A DNA stretch of 19,515 bases from CAZEVY01 sp964515555. Its GTDB lineage: Bacteria; Acidobacteriota; Terriglobia; Bryobacterales; Bryobacteraceae. This document shows positions 7,300 to 14,644 of this stretch, one piece after another. Position numbers and translations under genes: made by a program. The notes beneath the pieces were generated by a model that worked only from the letters and a program-made list of their open reading frames with translations, did not search any database and was not told the origin of the DNA. Every line of letters starts with the position of its first letter. Positions within the stretch are counted from its first letter, which is position 1. The stretch lies in assembly GCA_964515555.1 (NCBI GenBank), contig CAZEVY010000103.1:1-19515 (forward strand). Direction: 5' to 3'.

Positions 7300-8115
7300 T
7301 CAGTCGGCGCGCAGGCGCAGGCTGGCCGGTCCGAGGTGAATATGCGCGCCGGTCGCCTTGCCGGCGACGGCGTTGCGAAACGCGAAGTAGGGGATGCGCT
7401 CGCCCTCTAGAAACGCGCGTAGCCATTTTCCCTCGGCGCTATCGGGTTCCACCGCCACGTCAACGCGGTTGCGGTGGTCGAAGCCCAGGGCTTTATGAAC
7501 CGCCGACTGGCCGCGCGCGCTCACCGGCAGCGGCTTTCGGAACTCCTTCTCGAAGGCGAGGACCACCCTTCTCAGGTGCGCCAGGGCGAACGCGCCGTCG
7601 CCGTCGTATCGCTCAACAACGCGCGACGCATCGGCCGGGGCGACCTCCTGCATCTGTGCGGCGGTGTGCTCGGCGTTGGCGGCGGCCACCAGATCGCGGA
7701 AGAGTCTCGCGCGATCCTGGGCCAGCTCCAACGTGCGAGTGCGCCGCGCCAGCTCCTCGTCGAGCGGGGTCAGCTCGCTCCGCGCCAGCACGCCTTCGTC
7801 GACCAGTCGCCGGGCCGCGTCCGCCTTGCGCCGCTGAATCCCGACCTGGCGCTGCGCGGCGGCCACCATCGAGTCGGCCTGCGCTTCGGTGAGGTCCTCG
7901 ATGCCGAGATCGGCGTACAGGGTCCGGCGCAGGATCACGTGGTCGTACGCATCGGAGAGGGCGGCTTCGGCGTCCTCGAGCGACTTGCGCGCGGCCACAC
8001 CGGCGTCGACGAGCGCGCGCACGCGGTCGACCTCCTGTCGCGCGCGGAGCACTTCCGGCGGCGGCGGCTCCTGGGCGAGCAGCAGTCCGGCGCAGGCGAG
8101 GACGAGAAACGGCAT
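7300..8115 (-). CDS. Exported coiled-coil protein with C-terminal LAS-metallopeptidase-like domain
   Basis: The 271-residue protein begins with a signal peptide (MPFLVLACAGLLLA, cleavage near residue 15). Residues ~20-150 are predicted helical coiled coil with an internal duplication: VRALVDAGVAARKSLEDAE (32-50) resembles ARRLVDEGVLARSELTPLD (101-119), a pattern also seen in efflux-type hairpins. The C-terminal ~80 residues contain ALGFDHRNRVDVA (His214, Asp219), IPYFAFRNAV, and ATGAHIHLGP (His258, His260). The His...Asp...HxH order resembles zinc peptidases of the LAS group (VanY/MepA type) that cut peptidoglycan peptides, but the spacing is not canonical. The function is therefore a hypothesis. 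TACAAT 10 nt before ATG 8115 and the lack of a good Shine-Dalgarno suggest a nearly leaderless message. It is divergent from rsfS. Confidence 0.72.
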   Translation of the reverse strand: MPFLVLACAGLLLAQEPPPPEVLRARQEVDRVRALVDAGVAARKSLEDAEAALSDAYDHVILRRTLYADLGIEDLTEAQADSMVAAAQRQVGIQRRKADAARRLVDEGVLARSELTPLDEELARRTRTLELAQDRARLFRDLVAAANAEHTAAQMQEVAPADASRVVERYDGDGAFALAHLRRVVLAFEKEFRKPLPVSARGQSAVHKALGFDHRNRVDVAVEPDSAEGKWLRAFLEGERIPYFAFRNAVAGKATGAHIHLGPASLRLRAD

Positions 8116-8125
8116 CCTATTCCCG

Positions 8126-8131
8126 ATTGTA
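8126..8131 (-). promoter_or_regulatory. Candidate -10 element (TACAAT) of the exported LAS-like gene
   Basis: TACAAT on the minus strand is 10 nt from ATG 8115, predicting a 5' leader of only about 4 nt. It lies in the 50-bp divergent gap with rsfS. No clear -35 is seen. Confidence 0.45.
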
Positions 8132-8132
8132 G

Positions 8133-8138
8133 TACGAT
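8133..8138 (+). promoter_or_regulatory. Candidate -10 element (TACGAT) of rsfS
   Basis: TACGAT on the plus strand sits 27 nt before the GTG start of rsfS, next to the opposite-strand TACAAT. It would give a leader of about 20 nt. This is weak evidence, resting on position only. Confidence 0.3.
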
Positions 8139-8165
8139 CAGTCGAGGACGCACGTTACCCATCGA

Positions 8166-8582
8166 GTGAGCAGCACCGGAAAGCCCGCCCCCAAACGCAA
8201 GACTCCGGCGACACGCCGCAAGAAGAAGACCGCTTCCCCGCCCCCGAACTGGCTCATCGCCGTGCGGGCGGCGGAATCGAAGAAGGCCAGCGAGATTCGC
8301 GTGCTCGACCTTCGCGAAGTCACCTCCTTCGCCGACTACTTCGTGCTGTGCAACGGCGCCAACGCGCGGCAGGTCCAGGCCATCGGCGACGAAGTGGTCC
8401 GTGAGCTCAAGGCCGCCGGCGAGCCGCCGGTCAGCGTCGAAGGGTACGGAAACGCGGAGTGGATTCTGGCTGATTTCGGCGACTTTCTGGTGCACGTTTT
8501 CTCGCCGCAGTCGCGGCAGTATTACGATCTCGACCGCTTGTGGCGCGATGCGCGCGTCGTCGAGGTTCCGGCGGAGGAGTAG
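8166..8582 (+). CDS. rsfS: Ribosomal silencing factor RsfS (Iojap/DUF143 family)
   Basis: RsfS binds ribosomal protein L14 and blocks joining of the 30S and 50S subunits under nutrient limitation. The 138-residue protein has a Lys/Arg-rich N-terminal tail of ~25 residues (KPAPKRKTPATRRKKK) and then the family core: KKASEIRVLDLREVTSFADYF, NARQVQAIGDEV, GNAEWILADFGDFLVHVFSP and YYDLDRLW. The start is GTG 8166, the first in-frame start after a stop at 8130. No good Shine-Dalgarno precedes it, so a start slightly further in cannot be excluded. In many genomes rsfS sits beside nadD, which is not seen here. It ends 4 bp before the esterase start, so the two are probably co-transcribed. Confidence 0.92.
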   Translation: MSSTGKPAPKRKTPATRRKKKTASPPPNWLIAVRAAESKKASEIRVLDLREVTSFADYFVLCNGANARQVQAIGDEVVRELKAAGEPPVSVEGYGNAEWILADFGDFLVHVFSPQSRQYYDLDRLWRDARVVEVPAEE

Positions 8583-8586
8583 AGTC

Positions 8587-9528
8587 ATGCGACACGCCGC
8601 GATTCTCGCGCTGGCCGCTGTCGCCGCCGCCCAAGCGCCGCCCCCGCGGACGACGCACACGTTCAAGCGTGCCGGCGAACTCGAGATCCAGGCGGACGTA
8701 TACCGGCTCCCCGGGGACGACGTGCGCCCCGCGATCCTCTGGATTCACGGCGGCGCCCTCATCATGGGCAGCCGCGCCAACATCCGCCGCCAGCATCTCG
8801 ACCGCTACCTCGCCGAAGGCTTCGTCGTGGTCTCGATCGACTATCGACTGGCGCCGGAGAGCAAGCTTCCCGCGATTCTCGAGGACGTCAACGTCGCCTG
8901 GAAGTGGATGCAACAGGAAGGGCCGAAATTGTTCCGGATCGACCCGCGGCGCATTGCCGTAATCGGCCACTCGGCGGGAGGCTACCTGACGCTGACCACC
9001 GGCTACTGGCAGCGGCCGAGGCCGCGCGCGCTGGTCTCGTTCTACGGCTACGGCGATATCGCCGGCGACTGGTACGCGAAGCCCGACCCGTTCTACGCGG
9101 CGCAGGCGGCGGTCCCGGAGCAGGAGGCGCGCGGCGCGGTCGGCGCAACACCGCTGGCGGCGACGGCGGGTCCGAACCAACGGGGGCGATTCTATCTTTT
9201 CACGCGCCAGCGCGGACTGTGGCCCGTCGAGGTGGCGGGCGTCGATCCGTCGGCGAATCCGCGCGCGTTCGACCCGTGGTGTCCGGCGCGCAACGTCACG
9301 CGCGACTATCCGCCGACGCTGCTGCTGCACGGCGACGCCGACACCGATGTCCCGTTTGGCCAGTCCGAGCAGATGGCGCGGGAGCTGGCGGCGCGCGGCG
9401 TCGAGCACGAGCTGGTGCGCATCGCCGGGGGGCCGCACGGCTTCGACCGCGACGTCGCCAAGCCCGAGGTGGCGGCGGCGTTCGAGAAGGTGGTCGCCTT
9501 TCTGAAGCGGCATACCGCCGCTCGCTAG
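8587..9528 (+). CDS. Secreted alpha/beta hydrolase, HSL-type esterase/lipase family
   Basis: The 313-residue protein starts with a signal peptide (MRHAAILALAAVAAAQA), so it likely acts outside the cytoplasm. The alpha/beta-hydrolase core shows the oxyanion segment IHGGALIMG (residues 53-61; HGGA instead of the usual HGGG), SIDYRLAPESKLPAILEDV (83-101), the nucleophile elbow GHSAGG with Ser129, an Asp in HGDADTDVPF (Asp252 or Asp254) and His284 in GGPHGF. This is the complete catalytic triad of hormone-sensitive-lipase-like esterases, which hydrolyse short acyl or aryl esters; the true substrate is unknown. ATG 8587 is preceded by GGAGG at 8573-8577. An ORF running further upstream overlaps rsfS and lacks family sequence. 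It is separated from rsfS by 4 bp. Confidence 0.88.
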   Translation: MRHAAILALAAVAAAQAPPPRTTHTFKRAGELEIQADVYRLPGDDVRPAILWIHGGALIMGSRANIRRQHLDRYLAEGFVVVSIDYRLAPESKLPAILEDVNVAWKWMQQEGPKLFRIDPRRIAVIGHSAGGYLTLTTGYWQRPRPRALVSFYGYGDIAGDWYAKPDPFYAAQAAVPEQEARGAVGATPLAATAGPNQRGRFYLFTRQRGLWPVEVAGVDPSANPRAFDPWCPARNVTRDYPPTLLLHGDADTDVPFGQSEQMARELAARGVEHELVRIAGGPHGFDRDVAKPEVAAAFEKVVAFLKRHTAAR

Positions 9529-9561
9529 ACTTTCCGCGACGCCGGTTTGATATTGTGGGCC

Positions 9562-9566
9562 GGAGG
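9562..9566 (+). promoter_or_regulatory. Shine-Dalgarno deciding the start of the enolase-superfamily gene
   Basis: GGAGG lies 7 nt before ATG 9574 but only 1 nt before the in-frame ATG 9568, so 9574 is the preferred start. A weak -10-like TATTGT is at 9551-9556. Confidence 0.7.
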
Positions 9567-9573
9567 TATGCGC

Positions 9574-10791
9574 ATGATCCACAACGAAACCACACGACGC
9601 TCCCTGCTGCGCGGTCTCGGCGGCGCCGCCGCGCTCGCCGGCCTCGACGCGATGTTCACCGCCGAGCGCACCAGCGCCGCGCAGATCGGCCCGAAGGACA
9701 ACATCAAGGTCACCAAGATCGAGACCTTCGTGCTGAAGAGCTCCTGGGTCTTCGTCAAGATTTCGACCGATGCCGGCATCACGGGCTGGGGCGAGATGCT
9801 CAAGGACGACGCCAAGGCGTGCGCCGCCGGCGCGCTCGAAGTGGGCCACTACCTGATCGGCCAGGACCCACTGCGCGTCGTGCATCACTGGCAGGCGATT
9901 CACCGCGGCGCGTTCTATCGCGGCGGCCCCATCAAGACGGCCATCTCGAGCGGAATCGACCTGGCGCTGTGGGACATCAAGGGCAAGGCCTACGGCGTGC
10001 CGATCTACAAGCTGCTCGGCGGACCGGTGCGCGATCGGGTGCGCGTCTACGGCCGGGTGGATCCGGCGACCGGCGTCAACGCGATGAAGACGCAATTGCG
10101 CGTCGACGGCCGGCAACCGATCAAGTACGTTGAGGGCCAGAAGTACGTCGACGGATGCGTGGAGTTTTTCAAGGCGCTCCGTCAAAAGCACGGACCCGGG
10201 GTGGACATCGGCGTCGAATTCCACGGTGCCGTGCAGCCGCCGACGGCAATGCTGCTCATGAAGGCGCTCGAGCCCTACAGCCCGTGGTTCTACGAAGAGG
10301 TGGTACAGGCGTTGAACGTCGACATCATGGCGGAGCTGGCGAAGAAGACCCATATTCCGCTGGCGACCGGCGAGCGCATCTTCACCAAGTGGGGCTTCAA
10401 GGAGATTCTCGAAAAGCGCGCGGCGATGATTCTCCAACCCGATCCCTGCTATGCGGGCGGCATCACCGAGCTGAAGATCATCGCGGGCATGGCCGAGGCG
10501 TACTACTCGCCCATCGCGCCGCACAATCCGCAAGGACCGTGCTCGATGGCGGCGGGGCTGCAACTCGGCGCGTCGATCCCGAACTTCCTGATCCAGGAGC
10601 GCGGCGACAACGAGTACACCGATCTGCTCGCCAAGCCGCTGCCGCCCGTCAAGGACGGCTATCGCCCGTTGCTGACCGAGCCGGGGCTGGGCATCACAAT
10701 CGACGAGAACAAGCTGAAGGCGCAGGTCGGCGAGCCGGCGCCCTATCGCACGCGGTACGACCCGCACGACGGCTCGGTCGTCGACTGGTAG
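9574..10791 (+). CDS. Enolase-superfamily (mandelate racemase/galactonate dehydratase-like) protein with Tat signal
   Basis: Members of this subgroup abstract a proton next to a carboxylate and dehydrate sugar acids such as D-galactonate. The 405-residue protein starts TTRRSLLRGLGGAAALAGL, a twin-arginine signal (Arg8-Arg9). The capping domain includes VFVKISTDAGITGWGE and SGIDLALWDIKGKAYGVPIYKLLGG (127-150). Barrel ligands align as EFHG (Glu215, where galactonate dehydratase has Asp), FYEEVV (Glu241/242) and ATGERIF (Glu267). The catalytic His is in APHNPQGP (His317), and AGGITELKIIAGMAEAY is highly family-like. Tat export of such an enzyme is unusual outside Acidobacteria and Planctomycetes. 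The gene converges with a Tat-signal Gfo/Idh/MocA gene 9 bp away. The substrate is not determined; a galactonate-type acid is the best guess. Confidence 0.88.
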   Translation: MIHNETTRRSLLRGLGGAAALAGLDAMFTAERTSAAQIGPKDNIKVTKIETFVLKSSWVFVKISTDAGITGWGEMLKDDAKACAAGALEVGHYLIGQDPLRVVHHWQAIHRGAFYRGGPIKTAISSGIDLALWDIKGKAYGVPIYKLLGGPVRDRVRVYGRVDPATGVNAMKTQLRVDGRQPIKYVEGQKYVDGCVEFFKALRQKHGPGVDIGVEFHGAVQPPTAMLLMKALEPYSPWFYEEVVQALNVDIMAELAKKTHIPLATGERIFTKWGFKEILEKRAAMILQPDPCYAGGITELKIIAGMAEAYYSPIAPHNPQGPCSMAAGLQLGASIPNFLIQERGDNEYTDLLAKPLPPVKDGYRPLLTEPGLGITIDENKLKAQVGEPAPYRTRYDPHDGSVVDW

Positions 10792-10800
10792 GGCGGCCGG

Positions 10801-12150
10801 TTAAACCTGGTCGGGCACGACGTAGGGCTCGCGGTACTCGCGCGTCAGGAAGCGGTTCGCCTCGGGGTCGCCGGGAAAGGTCTCCGTCGCCGGGTCGAAG
10901 ACCAGCTTGCGCCCGGTGCGGAACGCGATATTTGCCAGGTGGCACAGCGACGTCGACATGTGCCCTTCGAGAATCTCGCAGTTCAGGTCCTCGCGCCGCC
11001 GCGACCGCACGCATTGGATGAAGTTCTCGAAGTGACTCACGGCCGCGGCGCCTTCGAGGTCCGGAATCGCCGGTCCCGCTTTGTAGGCGATCCGCGGAAA
11101 GCTGACGTTGTTCAAACGGTTCGAGACGCCCGTGGCGGTGTCGGGAGTGCTCTGCGGCGTGAACTCGCCGAGGACCGCCGTCCAGTTGTTCGCCGACGTC
11201 ACGTAGCCCCGCGGCGTGTAGAAGAACTCGCCCATCTGGACGCCGCCGAACGACGGGCTCGGCAGCGTCGTCACTTCCAGGTCGACCAGCGTGCCGTCGG
11301 CGTACTCGTAAGTGGCGTTCTGCACGTTGGGCGTCTCCTGGTCGGAGTCCTCGGCGAATAGTCCGCCGGAGCAGACGATCTTTACAGGATGGACGTTCTT
11401 CGCCAGTCCCCAGCGCACGACGTCGATGGCGTGCACGCCGTTGTTGCCGACCTCGGTGGTGGCCGTGTCCCAGAAGTAATGCCAGCCGTAGTGAAACCGG
11501 TTCAGCGTGTAGGCGCGCATGGGCGCCGGTCCCAGGAACAGATCCCAGTTGACGCCCTGCGGAACCGACGACTCCTGCACGCGGCCGATCGTGGTCCGCC
11601 CGCGGTAGACGACCGCCTTGGCGCGGTAGGCGGGGCCGAACCCGGCCTCGCGCACGAACTTCACGCCGGCCTGGTTGCGCCGCTCGCTGCGGCGGTTGAG
11701 TCCGGCCTGCACGATGCGCTCGTACTTGCGCGCGGCCTCCACCATCTTGCGCCCCTCGCGCAGATTGTGCGAGACGGGCTTCTCGCAGTAGACGTCCTTG
11801 CGCGCCTGGCAGGCCCAGATGGTGTGCAGCGCGTGCCAGTGGTCGGGCGTGGCGATCGAGACCGCATCCAGATCGCTGCGCTCGAGCATCTTGCGCATGT
11901 CGACGATGGTCTCCGGGCGATGGCCGCCGAGCTTCTCCACCTCGTCGACGGCGGCGGGGAAAAGGCGCTCGTCGATGTCGCACAGGTAGGCCACCCGCAC
12001 GTTGGGGATGCGCGAGAAGGCGCGATAGTGGTCGCGCCCGCGGCCGCGAATTCCGACCACGCCGATGTTGATGCGGTCGTTGGGTCCGCGCTGCGCGAAG
12101 ACAGGCGCCAGGGCGGCCGCGCCCAGGAGACTGCGACGGGTTGTGTCCAT
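10801..12150 (-). CDS. Gfo/Idh/MocA-family oxidoreductase with Tat signal
   Basis: These NAD(P)-dependent oxidoreductases act on sugars, inositols and related compounds. The 449-residue protein starts MDTTRRSLLGAAALAPVFA, a Tat-like leader with Arg5-Arg6, suggesting export with bound cofactor. The Rossmann motif GVVGIRGRGRDH begins at residue 30. SIATPDHWHALHTIWA and the catalytic-region motif YCEKPVSHN (EKP at 123-125) are typical, as is NNGVHAIDVVRW in the substrate domain. Start ATG 12150 has GGAGG 6 nt upstream; a longer in-frame start at 12216 would run past the promoter and is rejected. The C-terminal FLTREYREPYVVPDQV is common in exported members. It is convergent with the dehydratase-like gene and divergent from the ADOP permease. 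The actual substrate is unknown. Confidence 0.9.
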   Translation of the reverse strand: MDTTRRSLLGAAALAPVFAQRGPNDRINIGVVGIRGRGRDHYRAFSRIPNVRVAYLCDIDERLFPAAVDEVEKLGGHRPETIVDMRKMLERSDLDAVSIATPDHWHALHTIWACQARKDVYCEKPVSHNLREGRKMVEAARKYERIVQAGLNRRSERRNQAGVKFVREAGFGPAYRAKAVVYRGRTTIGRVQESSVPQGVNWDLFLGPAPMRAYTLNRFHYGWHYFWDTATTEVGNNGVHAIDVVRWGLAKNVHPVKIVCSGGLFAEDSDQETPNVQNATYEYADGTLVDLEVTTLPSPSFGGVQMGEFFYTPRGYVTSANNWTAVLGEFTPQSTPDTATGVSNRLNNVSFPRIAYKAGPAIPDLEGAAAVSHFENFIQCVRSRRREDLNCEILEGHMSTSLCHLANIAFRTGRKLVFDPATETFPGDPEANRFLTREYREPYVVPDQV

Positions 12151-12156
12151 CAATGA

Positions 12157-12161
12157 CCTCC
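12157..12161 (-). promoter_or_regulatory. Shine-Dalgarno of the Gfo/Idh/MocA gene
   Basis: GGAGG on the minus strand, 6 nt before ATG 12150. It fixes the start at the Tat leader rather than the upstream in-frame ATG. Confidence 0.75.
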
Positions 12162-12171
12162 GGTGTTCGTC

Positions 12172-12177
12172 ATTGTA
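12172..12177 (-). promoter_or_regulatory. Candidate -10 element (TACAAT) of the Gfo/Idh/MocA gene
   Basis: TACAAT on the minus strand is 21 nt from ATG 12150, giving a leader of about 15 nt that includes the GGAGG. It is the same hexamer as before hpt and the LAS-like gene. No clear -35 is seen. Confidence 0.45.
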
Positions 12178-12202
12178 ACTCCGCCGGTGCGCGGCGCCAG
12201 CG

Positions 12203-12208
12203 TATGAT
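12203..12208 (+). promoter_or_regulatory. Candidate -10 element (TATGAT) of the ADOP permease gene
   Basis: TATGAT lies 10 nt before ATG 12219, which would give a very short leader. The same bases contain alternative in-frame ATGs (12204, 12207), so promoter and start choice are linked. No Shine-Dalgarno is evident before 12219. Confidence 0.35.
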
Positions 12209-12218
12209 GGTCGCAACC

Positions 12219-14639
12219 ATGCTGTCGCAGATCCTTTCCGACATCCGGTTCGGCCTCCGCAACCTGGTCCGCAGCCGCGGCGTGACGGCGCTGGCGATCC
12301 TCTCGCTGGCCCTCGGCATCGGCGCCGCCACGGCCATGTACAGCGTCATCTACGCGGTGATCCTCGATCCCTTCCCCTACAAGGACATCGACAACCTGAC
12401 GAGCATCCGCACCTGGGACCCGGCCCGGCGGGGCGGGCGCACTTATTACAAGGTGGACCAGTATCTCGACTTCGCCGAACGCAGCACCATCTTCGAAGGC
12501 GTCATCGCCTCCACCATCAGCGACGTCATCTGGACCGGCGACGCCGAGCCTCAGCGCCTGCGCGGCAACCACGGGCCGTTCCACACCTTCGAGGTGATGG
12601 GCGTGCCGGCGCTCGTGGGCCGCTATTACACGCCCGCCGACAAAGCGCCCGGACAGGACCCGGTGGTCGTGCTCGGATACAAGTTCTGGCAGCGGCAGTT
12701 CGGCGGCGAGGCCAGCGTCATCGGGCGCAAGATGCGCCTCAACGACACCGTGCGCACGGTGATCGGCGTGATGCCCAAGCGCTTCATGTGGCGCGGCGCG
12801 GACGTCTATGTACCGCTGGTTTTCGAGCGCGGCCGGGAGATCGAGGGCGTCCGCTTCGTGCACGTGCTCGGACGCCGCAAGCCCGGCGTCACCGAAGCGC
12901 AGGCGGAGGCCGACCTGCGGCCCATCGTCGACGAGATGAAGCGTCGCGAGCCGGCGGAGTTTCCCGACAAGTACCGCGTCGGGCTGCTCTCGTTCAAGGA
13001 GACCTTCCCCAGCGGCATGCAGGACACGCTGTGGACGCTGTTCGCCACGGTGGGACTGCTGCTGTTAATCGCCTGCGCGAACGTGTCGAACCTGCTGCTC
13101 GCGAAGGCGGCCTCCCGGCGCAAGGAGATGTCGGTGCGCGCGGCGCTGGGCGCTCCGCGATTCCGGCTCGTCCGCCAACTGCTCACCGAGAGCCTGGTGC
13201 TGGCGATCGCCGGGGGCGCCGCCGGCGCGCTGCTGGCCTGGGGCGGCCAGAAGGCGATCTACGCGCTGATTCCGCCGGGCATCATTCCCGACGAGTCGGA
13301 GATCGCGCTGAATCTGCCGGTGCTGGCCTTCGCGCTGGCGGTCTCGGCGGCGACGTCGCTGCTCTTCGGCCTGGCCCCGGCCTTGCACGCCGCGACCTCC
13401 GACCTCGCCAATCAACTGAGGGAGACCGGCCGCGCCGTCACGGGCGGACTGCGCCAGCGGCTCCTGCGCGGGGGCCTGGTGGTCGTCGAAGTCGGCCTCT
13501 CCCTGATGCTGCTGGTGGGCGCCGGCCTCATGATCCGCACGCTGCTGGCGATTCAGAGCGTGCCGCTCGGGATTCAGGCGGATCGTGTGCTGGTGATGCG
13601 CGTGCCGCTCTCGCAGCAGCGCTATCCGGAGCCGGCGCGGCGGATCGCGTTCTTCCGCGACGTGCTCGACCGCATCCGCTCGACCCCGGGAGTGGCCTCG
13701 GCGGGGATCAACACGAGCGTCCATCCATTCGGGAATTTCAACGCGCCGGTGGAGATCGCGGGCGCGACGGCGCGCGACACGCGTCCGGCGGTGATTCATC
13801 AGGTCGACCCGGGCTACACGGCGTCGATGGGAATCACGGTGGCGGCGGGGCGCATGTTCACCGACGCCGAGGCCGCGGGCAAGTACCCGGTAGCGGCGGT
13901 GAGCCGCGAGTTCGTCAAGCGCTACATCGGCGACCGGCCGGCGATCGGCCAGCGCGTCCGGATTCCGAGGCTGCGGCAGCCGCCGTTCCCGGCGGCGGCG
14001 GTCGATTCGTTCGAGATTATCGGCGTGGTCAACGACACCGTCGACGACGACCGCGAGACGCGCCCCGAGCTATACCTTCCCTGGACGCACACCGGAATGG
14101 CGCAGTCGCTGGTGGTGCGCGCCCAGGGCGACCCCTCGGCGATCGTCAATTCCGTCCGGCGGCAGATCTACGCCGTGGAACCGAACCAGCCGGTGCAGGA
14201 TCTGCGGACGCTCCAGTCGATGATGGGCGACTACGTCTTCGCCGGGCCGAAGTTCAACCTGGTGCTTTTCACCGTATTCGCGACGCTGGGGCTGACACTG
14301 GCGGTCATCGGCGTCTATGGCGTGATCTCGCACGCGGTGGCGCAGCAGACGCAGGAGATCGGCGTGCGCATGGCGCTGGGTGCGGGCTTCGGCGACGTGG
14401 TCCGCATGGTGCTGGCGCGAGGGATGAAGCTGATGGCGGTGGGACTCGCGGCGGGGCTGGCGGGCAGCTTCGCCGGCGTGCGGATGTTGCAGGGTCAGAT
14501 ATGGAACGTGTCGCCGTTCGATGCCGCGACGTTCGCGGCAGCTTCGGCGGTGTTGCTGGTGGCCGGGTTGCAGGCGTGTTTCTGGCCGGCGCGCCGCGCG
14601 GCCCGGGTCGACCCAACGCGGGCGTTGCAGCACGAGTAA
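12219..14639 (+). CDS. ABC-transporter-type permease without ATPase, duplicated MacB/FtsX (ADOP family)
   Basis: The 806-residue membrane protein has the layout of acidobacterial duplicated orphan permeases. An N-terminal DIRFGLRNLVRSRG leads into a transmembrane helix at ~22-44, followed by a MacB-like periplasmic domain to ~260. An FtsX core with helices near 270-295 and 320-400 carries SRRKEMSVRAALGAPRFRLV. The unit then repeats: a helix at ~417-440 (LMLLVGAGLMIRTLLAIQSV), a second periplasmic domain, and a final FtsX core from ~678 with QEIGVRMALGAG, ending PARRAARVDPTRALQHE. The family usually lacks a dedicated ATPase gene, and none is nearby. Its substrate and biological role are unknown. 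ATG 12219 was chosen because the family sequence begins there; 12204 or 12207 are possible. It ends 5 bp from the convergent response regulator. Confidence 0.93.
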   Translation: MLSQILSDIRFGLRNLVRSRGVTALAILSLALGIGAATAMYSVIYAVILDPFPYKDIDNLTSIRTWDPARRGGRTYYKVDQYLDFAERSTIFEGVIASTISDVIWTGDAEPQRLRGNHGPFHTFEVMGVPALVGRYYTPADKAPGQDPVVVLGYKFWQRQFGGEASVIGRKMRLNDTVRTVIGVMPKRFMWRGADVYVPLVFERGREIEGVRFVHVLGRRKPGVTEAQAEADLRPIVDEMKRREPAEFPDKYRVGLLSFKETFPSGMQDTLWTLFATVGLLLLIACANVSNLLLAKAASRRKEMSVRAALGAPRFRLVRQLLTESLVLAIAGGAAGALLAWGGQKAIYALIPPGIIPDESEIALNLPVLAFALAVSAATSLLFGLAPALHAATSDLANQLRETGRAVTGGLRQRLLRGGLVVVEVGLSLMLLVGAGLMIRTLLAIQSVPLGIQADRVLVMRVPLSQQRYPEPARRIAFFRDVLDRIRSTPGVASAGINTSVHPFGNFNAPVEIAGATARDTRPAVIHQVDPGYTASMGITVAAGRMFTDAEAAGKYPVAAVSREFVKRYIGDRPAIGQRVRIPRLRQPPFPAAAVDSFEIIGVVNDTVDDDRETRPELYLPWTHTGMAQSLVVRAQGDPSAIVNSVRRQIYAVEPNQPVQDLRTLQSMMGDYVFAGPKFNLVLFTVFATLGLTLAVIGVYGVISHAVAQQTQEIGVRMALGAGFGDVVRMVLARGMKLMAVGLAAGLAGSFAGVRMLQGQIWNVSPFDAATFAAASAVLLVAGLQACFWPARRAARVDPTRALQHE

Positions 14640-14644
14640 CGGCC

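Noticed and set aside
8431..10767. 778-codon open frame on the minus strand
   Set aside because: It is antisense to the end of rsfS, the esterase and the enolase-superfamily gene, all of which have convincing motifs.
10792..10800. Possible terminator between the convergent Tat-signal genes
   Set aside because: Only 9 bp, GC-rich with no stable stem followed by T residues.
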